64,000 nt of DNA from Oceanihabitans sp. IOP_32 (GTDB lineage: Bacteria > Bacteroidota > Bacteroidia > Flavobacteriales > Flavobacteriaceae), in NCBI RefSeq assembly GCF_009498295.1, contig NZ_CP040813.1, forward strand, positions 2,487,001-2,551,000. The letters are read 5' to 3'. This document shows positions 1 to 8,386 of the stretch, piece by piece. The position numbers and the translations under genes are program-made. The first letter of the stretch is position 1, and each line of letters opens with the position of its first letter. Below the pieces are notes generated by a model. It did not search any database and had not been told where the DNA came from. It saw only the letters and a program-made list of their open reading frames with translations.

Positions 1-121
1 TACCTTGAGAGTCTGTAAACGAACGTTTTATAGCCTCAAGATAGCGTTGTAGTTTTACATAGGCATCTTCATCGATATGAAAAAATAGACCTGCTAAATT
101 TATGTTTACTGTTTTATTCAT
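1..121 (-). CDS. PspC-domain protein, N-terminal fragment
   Basis: The reading frame opens at an ATG at 121 and runs off the left edge, giving about 40 residues beginning MNKTVNINLAG, followed by FFHIDEDAY and a YLEAIKRSF segment. This N-terminus is characteristic of the large flavobacterial PspC-domain membrane proteins, whose PspC domain itself would lie outside the window. The start overlaps the 3' end of the upstream PadR gene by 8 bp, so the two are probably translationally coupled. PadR plus PspC plus DUF4870 is a recurrent flavobacterial grouping; the physiological role is not established. Only the N-terminus is visible, so the call rests on that and on context. Confidence 0.75.
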   Translation of the reverse strand, partial: MNKTVNINLAGLFFHIDEDAYVKLQRYLEAIKRSFTDSQG

Positions 122-458
122 TTTCTGTTGTTTTTTGGCTTGTTACAATGGTTACAGCGTTGTGTAATTCGTTCCAGGTGGTGTTTAATTCCTTTAAAAA
201 TAATTTACCTTTATCGGTTAATCCGTAATATTTTCGTGGTGGGCCAGAGGTCGATTCTTCCCATCTGTAATGCAATAGACCTGCATTTTTAAGTCTAGTT
301 AACAAAGGGTAAATAGTGCCTTCTACAACAAGCAATTTGGCGTTTTTTAAAGTGTTTAAAATTTCTGCAACATAGGCATCGTCGTCTTTTAAAACCGACA
401 ATATGCAGAATTCTAAAACGCCTTTACGCATTTGTGCTTTTGTGTTTTCTATCTTCAT
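114..458 (-). CDS. PadR-family transcriptional regulator
   Basis: A 114-residue single-domain winged-helix protein. MRKGVLEFCILSVL (about 10-23), a helix-turn-helix with EGTIYPLLTRLKNAGLL (about 46-62) and the wing containing GPPRKYYGLTDKGK (about 72-85) are diagnostic of PadR proteins. The family usually represses a neighbouring operon and releases DNA on binding a small ligand; here the likely target is its own operon with the PspC gene (8-bp overlap) and possibly the DUF4870 gene 200 bp upstream. The C-terminus lacks the long dimerisation helix of larger PadR proteins, as is normal for this short subfamily. Ligand unknown. Confidence 0.92.
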   Translation of the reverse strand: MKIENTKAQMRKGVLEFCILSVLKDDDAYVAEILNTLKNAKLLVVEGTIYPLLTRLKNAGLLHYRWEESTSGPPRKYYGLTDKGKLFLKELNTTWNELHNAVTIVTSQKTTENE

Positions 459-531
459 AATCTCATGCGTTTGATATGGTGAAACTGTTCATTTTTTTTG
501 ATTGATGTGATGATTTTTATTGATGAATTTT

Positions 532-620
532 TGGGCGTTACCACAAGGGTCGGGCTTTTCGTTGCAAGTCCTCGCTCGTGCCTCGCTGTGGGCTTTTCTC
601 TACAATCCCTAACGCGGGCC
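532..620. repeat. Two-hairpin dispersed element, copy A
   Basis: The stretch begins TGGGCGTTACC and ends CAATCCCTAACGC, with a shared GGTCGGGCTTTTC block after a short hairpin (ACC-acaag-GGT). Other copies lie at 11676-11844 and 36453-36553. The flanking blocks are conserved while the hairpin stems and loops differ, so it looks like a structured RNA or structured DNA element rather than a chance repeat. It sits between the DUF4870 and PadR genes. No name for it is known to me. Confidence 0.6.
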
Positions 621-658
621 TATTTGCTGTTTTCAGAGTTTGCGGTGTTACCATAATG

Positions 659-1105
659 CTATTTTAAAAAGTTAATCGTTAAAGGGTATTGGTATAGTTC
701 CCCATCTCTTGCTTTTAAACTGGCTATAACAATAAAAACAAGCTCTAAAATAAATCCAATTACTGCCAAAGCACCCAAGGCACCACCTATATAAAGCAAT
801 GGTGATGGCTTGCCAATATTAATACTAAAATCATAGAAGCCGTTAAAATCTATAAAATCTAATCCACTAAAAATTTTAAAAATAAAAAACGGAATAGTTA
901 AGGTTCCTAAAATAATGGCATATAGTAAAATACTCATCTGGAAATTAATAGCTTGCTTGCCGTGCGCATCTATAAATTCAGATTTATCTTTGTTCACAAC
1001 CCACAATACAATAGGACCAATAAAATTTCCAAACGGAATTATAAATCGGCTAAAGGTCGATAAATGTATAAAAGTAGCGATGTTTCTTTGATGCCTGTCT
1101 ATCAT
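659..1105 (-). CDS. DUF4870 membrane protein
   Basis: A 148-residue protein with three to four hydrophobic segments (about 20-36, 59-77, 105-128). The N-terminus (RNIATFIHLSTFSRF) and the FIDAHGKQAINFQ motif (about 44-56) are typical of DUF4870, a small Tic20-like membrane family often found next to PspC and PadR genes. Transcribed in the same direction as PadR/PspC, but separated by 200 bp holding a dispersed element, so co-transcription is possible but not assured. The function of the family is unknown; a link to envelope stress is inferred only from context. Confidence 0.88.
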   Translation of the reverse strand: MIDRHQRNIATFIHLSTFSRFIIPFGNFIGPIVLWVVNKDKSEFIDAHGKQAINFQMSILLYAIILGTLTIPFFIFKIFSGLDFIDFNGFYDFSINIGKPSPLLYIGGALGALAVIGFILELVFIVIASLKARDGELYQYPLTINFLK

Positions 1106-1200
1106 GATTTTAAAAGGTATAATAGTTGCTTATACAAATATATGTCTTAAAGCAGGTACTTTGTTACGCATAGTACTGTAATTTAACATTAATTTAACAT

Positions 1201-1231
1201 ATTGATATATCAAATATTTTCGATATTTTTG
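1201..1231 (+). promoter_or_regulatory. Promoter of the DUF4442 gene
   Basis: A perfect Bacteroidota -7 element TATTTTTG (TAnnTTTG) lies at 1224-1231, with ATTG at 1201-1204 spaced 19 bp upstream, one base off the -33 consensus TTTG. The start codon follows 17 bp downstream of the -7 element. Confidence 0.55.
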
Positions 1232-1248
1232 AGTAAATTCAATTAATA

Positions 1249-1704
1249 ATGAAGTTAACACCTAGTAAAATCAATAAGTTTAACATTTTTAAATTACCAT
1301 CAGTTTTTTTAATGGGTGTTAGGGTTACCTCGATAACTAACCAAGCCTGTACTGTAACCGTAAAGCATAAATGGATCAATCAAAATCCATTTAAATCGCT
1401 GTTTTGGGCCGTTCAAGGTATGGCTGCAGAGCTCACTACTGGAGCCATAGTTATGGCGAAAATTGCCGAGAGCGGAAAAAAAATTTCTATGTTGGTTACC
1501 ACTAATAATGCAACATTTACAAAAAAAGCAACGGGCAAAATTACATTTGTATGTAACGACGGGGCTTTAATAGATGCCGCCTTGCAAAAAACTATTGAGA
1601 CCGGCGAGGGGCAAACCTTATGGATGCAATCTGTAGGTACCAATACTGATGGTGTTGTAGTTTCTACTTTTAATTTTGAGTGGAGTGTAAAACTAAAAAG
1701 CTAG
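1249..1704 (+). CDS. DUF4442 hotdog-fold protein
   Basis: A 151-residue protein. The KLPSVFLMGVRV start, the central PFKSLFWAVQGMAAELTTG helix region (about 47-65) and the alternating strands of the C-terminal half match DUF4442, a family with the hotdog fold of acyl-CoA thioesterases. No thioesterase catalytic pair can be assigned by eye, so enzymatic activity is unproven. It stands alone between its own promoter and the AIM24-family gene 150 bp downstream. A role in acyl-CoA turnover is an inference from fold only. Confidence 0.8.
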   Translation: MKLTPSKINKFNIFKLPSVFLMGVRVTSITNQACTVTVKHKWINQNPFKSLFWAVQGMAAELTTGAIVMAKIAESGKKISMLVTTNNATFTKKATGKITFVCNDGALIDAALQKTIETGEGQTLWMQSVGTNTDGVVVSTFNFEWSVKLKS

Positions 1705-1854
1705 TTTATTTGTTTTTGCCAATAGTTTTCTGTGCATTCACAGTTTCTGGTATTAGAATTTAAAGGACAGAGCATCTTTGTAAAATTTTAAAAGAAACTG
1801 TAACAAAAATTAAAACAAATCAACCTATAAACAAATCAATAAAAACAACACGAT

Positions 1855-2655
1855 ATGACAGCACACGAAGTCGACTACGCCATCTATGGCGAAGAAATGC
1901 AATATGTAGAAATTGAACTCGATCCGCAAGAAGGTATAGTAGCAGAGGTGGGAAGTTTTATGATGATGGACGACGGTATTAAAATGGAAACTATTTTTGG
2001 TGATGGTTCGCAAAAAGACTCTGGATTTTTAGGTAAAATTCTCGGCGCAGGAAAACGCATACTAACGGGTGAAAGCTTATTTATGACTGTTTTTTATAAC
2101 GACCTAATGGGTAAACGCAAGGTGTCTTTTGCATCGCCGTATCCCGGAAAAATTATTCCAATTGATTTAACACAATTCGGCGGAAAATTCATTTGTCAAA
2201 AAGACGCCTTTCTGTGCGCAGCAAAAGGCGTAAGTGTAGGTATAGAGTTTTCTAAGAAGATCGGACGTGGTTTATTAGGAGGAGAGGGTTTCATTATGCA
2301 AAAACTTGAGGGAGACGGTATGGTTTTTGTTCATGCCGGTGGTACCATGGCTAAAAAAGAATTACAAGCAGGAGAAATACTTCGTGTTGATACGGGCTGT
2401 ATTATAGGTTTCGACAAAACTATAGATTACGATATCGAGTTTGTAGGGGGTATTAAAAATACCATATTTGGTGGAGAGGGCTTGGTTTTTGCAAAACTTC
2501 GAGGTCCTGGAACCGTATACGTACAATCGTTACCATTTAGTAGGTTAGCTGGTCGTGTTTTAGCAGCAGCACCTCAAGGCGGTGGTAAAAACAAAGGCGA
2601 AGGTAGTGTTTTAGGAGGTTTGGGCGATTTATTAAATGGAGATAATAGATTTTAA
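1855..2655 (+). CDS. AIM24/TIGR00266 family protein
   Basis: A 266-residue soluble protein without signal peptide. It shows the repeated glycine-rich beta pattern of the TIGR00266/AIM24 family: VEIELDPQEGIVAEVGSFMMM near the N-terminus, GGEGFIMQKLEGDGMVFVHAGG in the middle and the matching GGEGLVFAKLRGPGTVYVQSLP near the C-terminus. The C-terminal tail is glycine-rich and probably disordered. Bacterial members form trimeric beta-barrel-like assemblies of unknown function; the yeast homologue AIM24 is mitochondrial. The ATG start is well placed after an A-rich stretch typical of Bacteroidota leaders. Confidence 0.88.
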   Translation: MTAHEVDYAIYGEEMQYVEIELDPQEGIVAEVGSFMMMDDGIKMETIFGDGSQKDSGFLGKILGAGKRILTGESLFMTVFYNDLMGKRKVSFASPYPGKIIPIDLTQFGGKFICQKDAFLCAAKGVSVGIEFSKKIGRGLLGGEGFIMQKLEGDGMVFVHAGGTMAKKELQAGEILRVDTGCIIGFDKTIDYDIEFVGGIKNTIFGGEGLVFAKLRGPGTVYVQSLPFSRLAGRVLAAAPQGGGKNKGEGSVLGGLGDLLNGDNRF

Positions 2656-2776
2656 GTTGTTAAAATTTCATTAAATTCAAAGGCCTAAAACAATTTTCGT
2701 CTATATTAGATGTTTAATAAATAACACAAAAACACAAATCTATTTTTAATTTTAACCTAAATTTTTAATTGTAATT

Positions 2777-2974
2777 ATGGCAAGAGCAATGTTTGAGTAT
2801 ACTAAAACTATACTTAATAAAGTAAGTTTTGATACGTCGTTATTTTGCAAAGAAGTACAAAAGGCAGTAAATAGACTACTAGCCCACGAGCTTGAAGAAC
2901 TCAAAGTTTTTATTCAATCTTTAGTGCAGCAAAAACCTGAGTTAAATCAATGTCTAATTTATTTAAAAGCATAG
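2777..2974 (+). CDS. Small protein of unknown function
   Basis: A 65-residue ORF ending exactly at a strong terminator, with an A/T-rich leader and a well-formed ATG. The sequence is charged and predicted helical (FCKEVQKAVNRLL, HELEELKVFIQSLVQQKPEL), with no signal peptide or membrane segment. I do not recognise a named family. Codon use resembles its neighbours, and the combination of leader, ORF and terminator argues for a real gene. Possible roles such as a small adaptor are speculation. Confidence 0.65.
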   Translation: MARAMFEYTKTILNKVSFDTSLFCKEVQKAVNRLLAHELEELKVFIQSLVQQKPELNQCLIYLKA

Positions 2975-3008
2975 ATAAAAAGCGACCTCGGTCGCTTTTT
3001 ATTTTTTT
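2975..3008. terminator. Bidirectional intrinsic terminator
   Basis: Arms ATAAAAAGCGAC (2975-2986) and GTCGCTTTTTAT (2991-3002) flank a CTCG loop, followed by a T run. It is preceded by an A run, so it can end both the small ORF (plus strand) and oxyR (minus strand, whose stop codon lies inside the hairpin). Confidence 0.9.
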
Positions 3009-3940
3009 GGTATAGGGCTAATTATATTGACATTTTGGAATGTAATGGCCCCGCGAATAATTCCAGATATTACTTCTTGTAGCACTTCAATAATATGTAT
3101 TTTTAGTTCGTTTTTATGATAGATTAAACTCACTTCTCGCGCAGGAACTGGATCGACAAAATGATGTAAATTTTCGGTTTCTTTTTTGTTTATATCCAGA
3201 GTGTGTAAATAAGGTAAAAGCGTCATTCCTAAACCTTCATTAGATAATTTAATTAGCGTTTCTATACTACCGCTTTCTATTTGAAACTGTTCATTAGTTT
3301 GATCTTTAAACGTCTTACACAAATTAACAACACCATCTCTAAAACAATGACCATCTTCAAGCAATAACATATCGTTAATCTCTAAATCTGATATGTTTAT
3401 TTTCTTTTTAGAATACAGTCTATGACTTTTAGGAATATAACATACAAAAGGCTCAAAATATAAAACACGCTCTTTAATTAATTCGTTTTCAAGAGGGGTT
3501 GCCGCAATAGCAGCATCTAAATGGCCGTCTTTGAGTTGCTCTATAATTTCTTCTGTAGTTAACTCTTCTATTTTTAATTTTACTTTTGGGTATTTTTTTA
3601 TAAAAGTTTTTAAAAACATAGGTAATAAGGTAGGCATAATTGTGGGTATAATACCAAGCTTGAATTCACCACCAATAAAACCTTTTTGTTGATCTACAAT
3701 ATCTTGAATTCTGTAAGACTCATTAACTATAGTTCGCGCTTGAGTAACAATTTTTTTACCAATTGCCGTAAGTTCAATAGGCTTTTTGCTCCTGTCGAAT
3801 ATCTGTACTTCAAGCTGTTCTTCAAGCTTTTGAATTTGCATACTCAGCGTGGGTTGCGTTACAAAACATTTTTCTGCAGCTTTTGTAAAGTTTTGGTTTT
3901 CGGCTACAGCTAAAACATAATATAATTGTGTAATGGTCAT
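2999..3940 (-). CDS. oxyR: OxyR, hydrogen-peroxide-sensing LysR regulator
   Basis: LysR regulator with N-terminal helix-turn-helix (FTKAAEKCFVTQPTLSMQIQ) and a periplasmic-binding-like sensor domain. The sensor contains EDGHCFRDGVVNLC, the redox pair of OxyR. An upstream in-frame TTG at 3949 exists, but starting at the ATG at 3940 gives 313 residues and places the cysteines at 199 and 208, exactly the numbers of Escherichia coli OxyR; I therefore choose 3940. Peroxide oxidises this pair to a disulphide and turns on antioxidant genes. The divergent neighbour is dps, a classic OxyR target, and the shared intergenic region carries phased AGTAT repeats. Confidence 0.95.
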   Translation of the reverse strand: MTITQLYYVLAVAENQNFTKAAEKCFVTQPTLSMQIQKLEEQLEVQIFDRSKKPIELTAIGKKIVTQARTIVNESYRIQDIVDQQKGFIGGEFKLGIIPTIMPTLLPMFLKTFIKKYPKVKLKIEELTTEEIIEQLKDGHLDAAIAATPLENELIKERVLYFEPFVCYIPKSHRLYSKKKINISDLEINDMLLLEDGHCFRDGVVNLCKTFKDQTNEQFQIESGSIETLIKLSNEGLGMTLLPYLHTLDINKKETENLHHFVDPVPAREVSLIYHKNELKIHIIEVLQEVISGIIRGAITFQNVNIISPIPKK

Positions 3941-3941
3941 T

Positions 3942-4019
3942 AGTATCAATTTAGATTATAAAAGTATTAAAAGTATCAATAATACTAATTAAATAATCGT
4001 AAATTATTAATTATGTTTG
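3942..4019 (+). promoter_or_regulatory. oxyR-dps intergenic control region
   Basis: Pentamers AGTAT occur at 3942-3946, 3963-3967 and 3972-3976, with the inverted ATACT at 3982-3986. The last two form AGTAT-N5-ATACT, a LysR-type dyad centred at 3979. Starts of the last three are 9-10 bp apart, about one DNA turn. A perfect -7 element TATGTTTG lies at 4012-4019 but no TTTG stands at the -33 position, which fits an activator-dependent dps promoter. OxyR binding is inferred. Confidence 0.55.
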
Positions 4020-4044
4020 CGTATAAACAAAAAAACAAAATAAA

Positions 4045-4524
4045 ATGGCATACAATAGTATAGGTTTAAAAACCTCAGAAACAAAAGATATCGCAGAAGA
4101 TTTAAATGTTTTATTAGCAAATTTTCAAGTATATTATCAGAATTTAAGAGGCATACATTGGAATATTAGAGGTAAGCGTTTTTTTGATTTACATGTTAAA
4201 TTTGAAGAACTATATACCGATGCTAATGTAAAGGTTGATGAAATAGCGGAGCGTATTTTAACCCTAGGTGGAGTGCCTTTGCATACCTTTGAAGATTATG
4301 CAGCAAAAGCCCAAGTGGTAGTTGGTAAAAACATTACTGAAGATGATAAGTCAGTGCGTTTAATTGTAGATTCTCTAACCGAACTTTTAAAAATTGAAAG
4401 AAATATTCTTGAAAAATCTGGCGATGCAAATGATGAAGGAACAAACTCTATGATGAGTGATTTTATTACCGAACAAGAAAAAACAGTTTGGATGATGAAG
4501 GCTTGGTTAAACGAAACCATGTAG
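4045..4524 (+). CDS. dps: Dps ferritin-like DNA-protection protein
   Basis: A 159-residue four-helix-bundle protein. The Dps inter-subunit ferroxidase ligands are visible: H38 (in GIHWN), H50 and E54 (in DLHVKFEE) and D65 and E69 (in VDEIAER). Dps forms a dodecamer that oxidises ferrous iron with peroxide and stores it, limiting Fenton chemistry. No long basic N-terminal tail is present, so direct DNA binding is uncertain. The gene is divergent from oxyR and ends before a strong terminator, so it is monocistronic and likely peroxide-induced. Confidence 0.95.
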   Translation: MAYNSIGLKTSETKDIAEDLNVLLANFQVYYQNLRGIHWNIRGKRFFDLHVKFEELYTDANVKVDEIAERILTLGGVPLHTFEDYAAKAQVVVGKNITEDDKSVRLIVDSLTELLKIERNILEKSGDANDEGTNSMMSDFITEQEKTVWMMKAWLNETM

Positions 4525-4556
4525 TCTGTGTCCAGTATTTATAAGCTGTACGCTTT

Positions 4557-4594
4557 AAAATCTCAGATTAAAACTTTTAATCTGAGATTTTTTT
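4557..4594. terminator. Intrinsic terminator after dps
   Basis: A near-perfect 17-bp inverted repeat (4557-4573 and 4575-4591, core AATCTCAGATT) around a single central base, followed by a T run. The A run on the left side also lets it serve the minus-strand DUF58 operon end at 4632. Confidence 0.9.
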
Positions 4595-4631
4595 TATGAT
4601 ACAATGTAGTTCTATTTAATACCAATTTATT

Positions 4632-5963
4632 TTAAAGCAATCCTCTCGCTTTAATTTCTAAATAGGTATTAATAGTATCGATAGTAAGGTTTTCTGGGGT
4701 AGTTAATATGGAATAGATGCCGTATTTTTTTAGTTCGTTGACGATTAAGCGTTTTTCAAAAGCAAATTTCTCTGCGATTACTTTATCGTAAACTTCTTGC
4801 ACCGTATGTGCTTTGTTGTTAATTACGCTATCTAATTCGGTATTTTGAAAGAAAACAACCACTAATAAATGATTTTTGGAAATGGCTTTTAAGTATGGCA
4901 GTTGTCGGTTTAAACCATCTAGTGTTTCAAAATTGGTGTACATTAAAATTAGACTGCGCTGTGTGATATGACGTTTTATATGGCCATAAAGTTGGCCAAA
5001 ATCACTTTCATGAAAATCGGTTTTAACCTTATATAGTGCTTCTAATATAAGTTGCATTTGCGAACTTCTTCGTTGTGCGACAACACTATTTTCTATGGTT
5101 TTAGAAAATGATAGTATACCAGCTTTATCGTGTTTTTTTAAAACTACATTGCTAATAACAAGGGTGGCATTAATGGCATAATCTAAAAGACTTAAACCGT
5201 TAAAAGGCATTTGCATAACCCGCCCTTTGTCTATAATGGAATAGACCGGTTGCGATTTTTCATCCTGAAATTGATTAACCATTAATTGATTCCGCTTAGC
5301 GGTAGCTTTCCAATTTATGGAGCGCAAATCGTCGCCTAAAACATAATCTTTTATTTGCTCAAATTCCATGGAATGACCTAAACGACGCACTTTTTTAAGT
5401 CCGAATTCTAGGGCATTCTGATTGATATTTAAAAGTTCAAATTTTTTTAATTGCTTAAAACTTGGGTAGGTTGGTACCATAGCACCTGTGTTAAAAGTAT
5501 AACGCTTGGCCACTAATTTTAATACGGAAGCCGCATAAACGTTTAAACTGCCAAAATGATATTCGCCCCTTTCGATTGGTTTTAAATGGTATTGAAGTGC
5601 TTGCGATTTTTGCGCGGCAATAAGGGCTTTAATTTTAAAATCTCTAATTTGAAATTGCTCTGGTATCTCGTCGATTATTTCTAAATAAATGGCAAATGGA
5701 TAGTGATTAATGAGATTTAAAATTACAGCATTTTGGTCGCCATTAGAAAATTTATCGGGTAACACTCGATGCGCTTTAATTTTATCTTTACCAATAAATA
5801 TTACAAGAAAATCGATAACAAAAAACAAAATAAGCACTAAAATTGAAAGTTGCGCAATGCGAAATAGCAAAGGGACAAAATAACTTAACCCAAACAAAAA
5901 AACAGTGCCAATGCCTACGTAGAAAAACCGTGGTTGAATGTAAAAGGACTTAAGTATTTTCAA
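4632..5963 (-). CDS. DUF58 domain protein
   Basis: A 443-residue protein with two N-terminal membrane segments (about 12-30 and 34-52) and a C-terminal DUF58/VWA-like region. The DUF58 signature is seen in DYVLGDDLRSINWKATAKR (about 206-224). The MIDAS-type DxSxS of true VWA domains is replaced by DKGR, so metal binding there is unlikely. The start must be TTG (or ATT) at 5963: an in-frame TAA lies two codons upstream and no ATG follows for many residues. It is the last gene of the spoIIM-DUF4129-DUF4350-moxR run. MoxR ATPases act as chaperones with such partners, so envelope complex assembly is the likely role. Confidence 0.88.
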   Translation of the reverse strand: MKILKSFYIQPRFFYVGIGTVFLFGLSYFVPLLFRIAQLSILVLILFFVIDFLVIFIGKDKIKAHRVLPDKFSNGDQNAVILNLINHYPFAIYLEIIDEIPEQFQIRDFKIKALIAAQKSQALQYHLKPIERGEYHFGSLNVYAASVLKLVAKRYTFNTGAMVPTYPSFKQLKKFELLNINQNALEFGLKKVRRLGHSMEFEQIKDYVLGDDLRSINWKATAKRNQLMVNQFQDEKSQPVYSIIDKGRVMQMPFNGLSLLDYAINATLVISNVVLKKHDKAGILSFSKTIENSVVAQRRSSQMQLILEALYKVKTDFHESDFGQLYGHIKRHITQRSLILMYTNFETLDGLNRQLPYLKAISKNHLLVVVFFQNTELDSVINNKAHTVQEVYDKVIAEKFAFEKRLIVNELKKYGIYSILTTPENLTIDTINTYLEIKARGLL

Positions 5964-5990
5964 AATTTAGTTAAAATTTATTGGTTATTA

Positions 5991-6068
5991 CACGGAGTTT
6001 CGCTGAGGTTTCACAGAGTTTAGCGGAGTTTAATCTCTGTGTGTCTCTGTGCAAACTCTGGGTGTCTT
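5991..6068. repeat. CACAGAG-type intergenic repeat
   Basis: The stretch between moxR and the DUF58 gene is built from iterated CACAGAGTTT, GCGGAGTTT and CTCTGTG units, giving direct and inverted copies that can fold (CACAGAGTTT against AAACTCTGGG). Similar CACAGAG repeats are common in intergenic DNA of Bacteroidota. It separates otherwise tightly packed genes by 148 bp. Confidence 0.5.
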
Positions 6069-6111
6069 TGCGAAATACTTTACTTGCTGAGTTCTGCATA
6101 TTACCAACTAA

Positions 6112-7179
6112 TTAGCGAGGAATCTCAACTGTTTCAATAATTTGTCTAATAATTTGGGCACTCGAAACACCTTCCATCTCGCGCTCTGGAGTGACAATAA
6201 CACGGTGGTGTAACACCGGGATCGCAGCGCGTTTTATATCTTCGGGTGTTACAAAATCTCGCCCACTCATGGCGGCAAAGGCTTTGCTAGATTTCAGGAT
6301 TGCTATCGACGCTCTTGGCGATGCGCCTAAGTATAAAAACGGATTGCTACGAGTGGCCATAATAAGCTGAGCGATGTACTTTAACAAATGCTTTTCAACT
6401 AAAACTTGAGTAACTAATAGCTGATATTCTGAAATTTGTTTCGCCGTTAAAAAAGAAGAAATTGTTGCTGTTTTTTCGGTATCTCTCAGTTGATGTTCTC
6501 TAGATAGAATTTCAATTTCTTCATCTAATTCTGGGTAATCTACATTAATTTTAAATAAAAATCGATCTAATTGTGCTTCTGGCAAACGGTATGTCCCTTC
6601 TTGCTCTATAGGATTTTGAGTTGCTAAAACCATAAAAGGCGAATCTAATTTAAATTTTCTACCATCAATAGTTATTTGTTGTTCTTCCATCACTTCAAAT
6701 AAAGCGGCTTGCGTTTTTGCAGGTGCTCGATTAATCTCGTCAATTAAAATCATATTAGAAAAAATAGGGCCTTTTTTAAACTCAAACTCTGAGGTTTTTA
6801 AATTAAAAATCGAGGTTCCTAAAATATCACTCGGCATTAAATCTGGTGTGAATTGAATACGATTAAAACCAACGCTTAAAGATTTCGCTAATAGTTTGGC
6901 GGTTATGGTTTTTGCAACCCCTGGTACCCCTTCAATAAGCGAATGACCTTTAGCTAAAAGTGATGCTATTAACATGTCTATCATGTCTTTTTGCCCAACA
7001 ATAACTTTGCCCACCTCTTGTTTTATGTTTTCTACACTACTTTGCAATTCAGATAAATCCAAACGATTTTTAAATTGTAAGTCGTTTAAGTCTTCTGCGC
7101 TATTATTTTTAGTTGGCTCGGTTAAGGGCGTTTTAGGCAAATAATTTTTATGGTCTTTAGGGGCTTTATTGTCGTCCAT
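6112..7179 (-). CDS. MoxR-family AAA+ ATPase
   Basis: A 355-residue AAA+ protein. Walker A GVPGVAKT is at 84-91, Walker B ILIDEIN at 144-150, and the MoxR-specific ALFEVMEEQQ and LDRFLFKI segments follow. The C-terminal lid has SPRASIAILKSSKAFAAMSGRDFV. The first 40 residues are polar and probably disordered. MoxR proteins act as chaperone-like ATPases for partners carrying VWA or DUF58 domains, here the next gene. Its start overlaps the preceding DUF4350 gene by 14 bp. Confidence 0.95.
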   Translation of the reverse strand: MDDNKAPKDHKNYLPKTPLTEPTKNNSAEDLNDLQFKNRLDLSELQSSVENIKQEVGKVIVGQKDMIDMLIASLLAKGHSLIEGVPGVAKTITAKLLAKSLSVGFNRIQFTPDLMPSDILGTSIFNLKTSEFEFKKGPIFSNMILIDEINRAPAKTQAALFEVMEEQQITIDGRKFKLDSPFMVLATQNPIEQEGTYRLPEAQLDRFLFKINVDYPELDEEIEILSREHQLRDTEKTATISSFLTAKQISEYQLLVTQVLVEKHLLKYIAQLIMATRSNPFLYLGASPRASIAILKSSKAFAAMSGRDFVTPEDIKRAAIPVLHHRVIVTPEREMEGVSSAQIIRQIIETVEIPR

Positions 7180-8386
7180 GATTTTTTAAATTTAAGTTTT
7201 CAATGCGTTTGTTTAGCTCTATGAGGTCGGTTTCAAGAAAATCAGTTTTAGCTCGTAAGTTGTTTATATAATTCACAAGGCTTTTAATAGCTTTTCTGTT
7301 TTTTCCTGTTTTCGATGTTAATTTATCTACAAATACGTCATCTAAAACCGAGGTATTTATATTGTAAGTTGTTCTAATATGTTCTAAAAAGTAGGTTATT
7401 TTTTTGTCTACAAGGTTTTTGTGGTCTTGAGTTTCATAATATAAATTAGAAACAGTTTTAACAAAATTAAGCGTTGTGTTTTGCAAAGGATTTATAATTT
7501 TAATGATGCGTTGCCGGCGTTTTGCATTAAAAATTACAAATAAAATAGCGAAAATCAAGGCCGTGTACCAGGCCCATCTAAACGATAATTGCTCTAAAAA
7601 CCAACTCAGGTTCGATTCTCTTTTAGCCGTTCTATTATATGGGGTTCTTATTTTCTCATGGGCATCAAAATATAGGTCGCTTTCGGGTAGGTAAGAAATA
7701 ACACCTTCTACATATTTATAGCGGTTGGCTTTTAAAATATTGTAATTGGTAAATGCTTTAGGCTCTAAATGTAAAAATAAGTGACCTTTTCCAAAAGGGA
7801 TCTGTATAAAATTTACCCGTTTATAATCAATTTTGGTATGTCCTAAGACCACATGATTTAACGTATCGAATGTACTAAAAAAATAATCACCTTCGTTTTT
7901 ATCGATAATGATATCTTTAGCATTGCTGTATTTTAAAGACTGGTAAGATATGCTATCTTTTGTGTTTTTGGTAAATTCAATAGCTATATTTAAAGTGTCA
8001 TGAATTTTTTGAGGGAAGTCGTAGTCTGATATAAAAAGCGTATTTCCTGAGCTTACAAAATCTAATAATTCATCTATAGACTCAGAGTCTAAATAGTTAG
8101 AATTTCCAATAATAATATAAGTACCTCGGGCAGTATGAGTACCCGAACTATCCCTAGAATTTACTTTTAGATAATTACTAGGTAGATGATAAACGGTTCT
8201 TACTTTGTTGTTTTTAAAAAGGTTAGGTAATTCTTTGTAAAACACACTCAAGCCATAGGGATGGTCGCTCTTTTCGTTAAAAGATTCTTGCCAATCTATC
8301 TTTCTTGTAGCTTCTACATTTAAAACTATGGCTGCGGTTATAACTAAAGCAGCAATAATGAAAAATAAAAGGATGATTTTTTTCAT
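7166..8386 (-). CDS. DUF4350 domain membrane protein
   Basis: A 406-residue protein with an N-terminal membrane anchor (about 4-23), an extracytoplasmic domain holding the GTYIIIGNSNYLDSESIDELLDFVSSGNTLFISDYDF region typical in layout of DUF4350, and a second membrane segment near residue 272-288 (WAWYTALIFAILFVIF). The C-terminal third is cytoplasmic and helical. It shares one base with the upstream DUF4129 gene and overlaps moxR by 14 bp. The DUF4350 fold resembles the GATase1-like domain, but no catalytic triad is evident. Its role is to be inferred only from the MoxR operon. Confidence 0.85.
   Translation of the reverse strand: MKKIILLFFIIAALVITAAIVLNVEATRKIDWQESFNEKSDHPYGLSVFYKELPNLFKNNKVRTVYHLPSNYLKVNSRDSSGTHTARGTYIIIGNSNYLDSESIDELLDFVSSGNTLFISDYDFPQKIHDTLNIAIEFTKNTKDSISYQSLKYSNAKDIIIDKNEGDYFFSTFDTLNHVVLGHTKIDYKRVNFIQIPFGKGHLFLHLEPKAFTNYNILKANRYKYVEGVISYLPESDLYFDAHEKIRTPYNRTAKRESNLSWFLEQLSFRWAWYTALIFAILFVIFNAKRRQRIIKIINPLQNTTLNFVKTVSNLYYETQDHKNLVDKKITYFLEHIRTTYNINTSVLDDVFVDKLTSKTGKNRKAIKSLVNYINNLRAKTDFLETDLIELNKRIENLNLKNHGRQ

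Noticed and set aside
7600-7630. tRNA-like GGTTCGATTC segment
   Set aside because: It lies within the DUF4350 coding sequence and no cloverleaf can be drawn around it.
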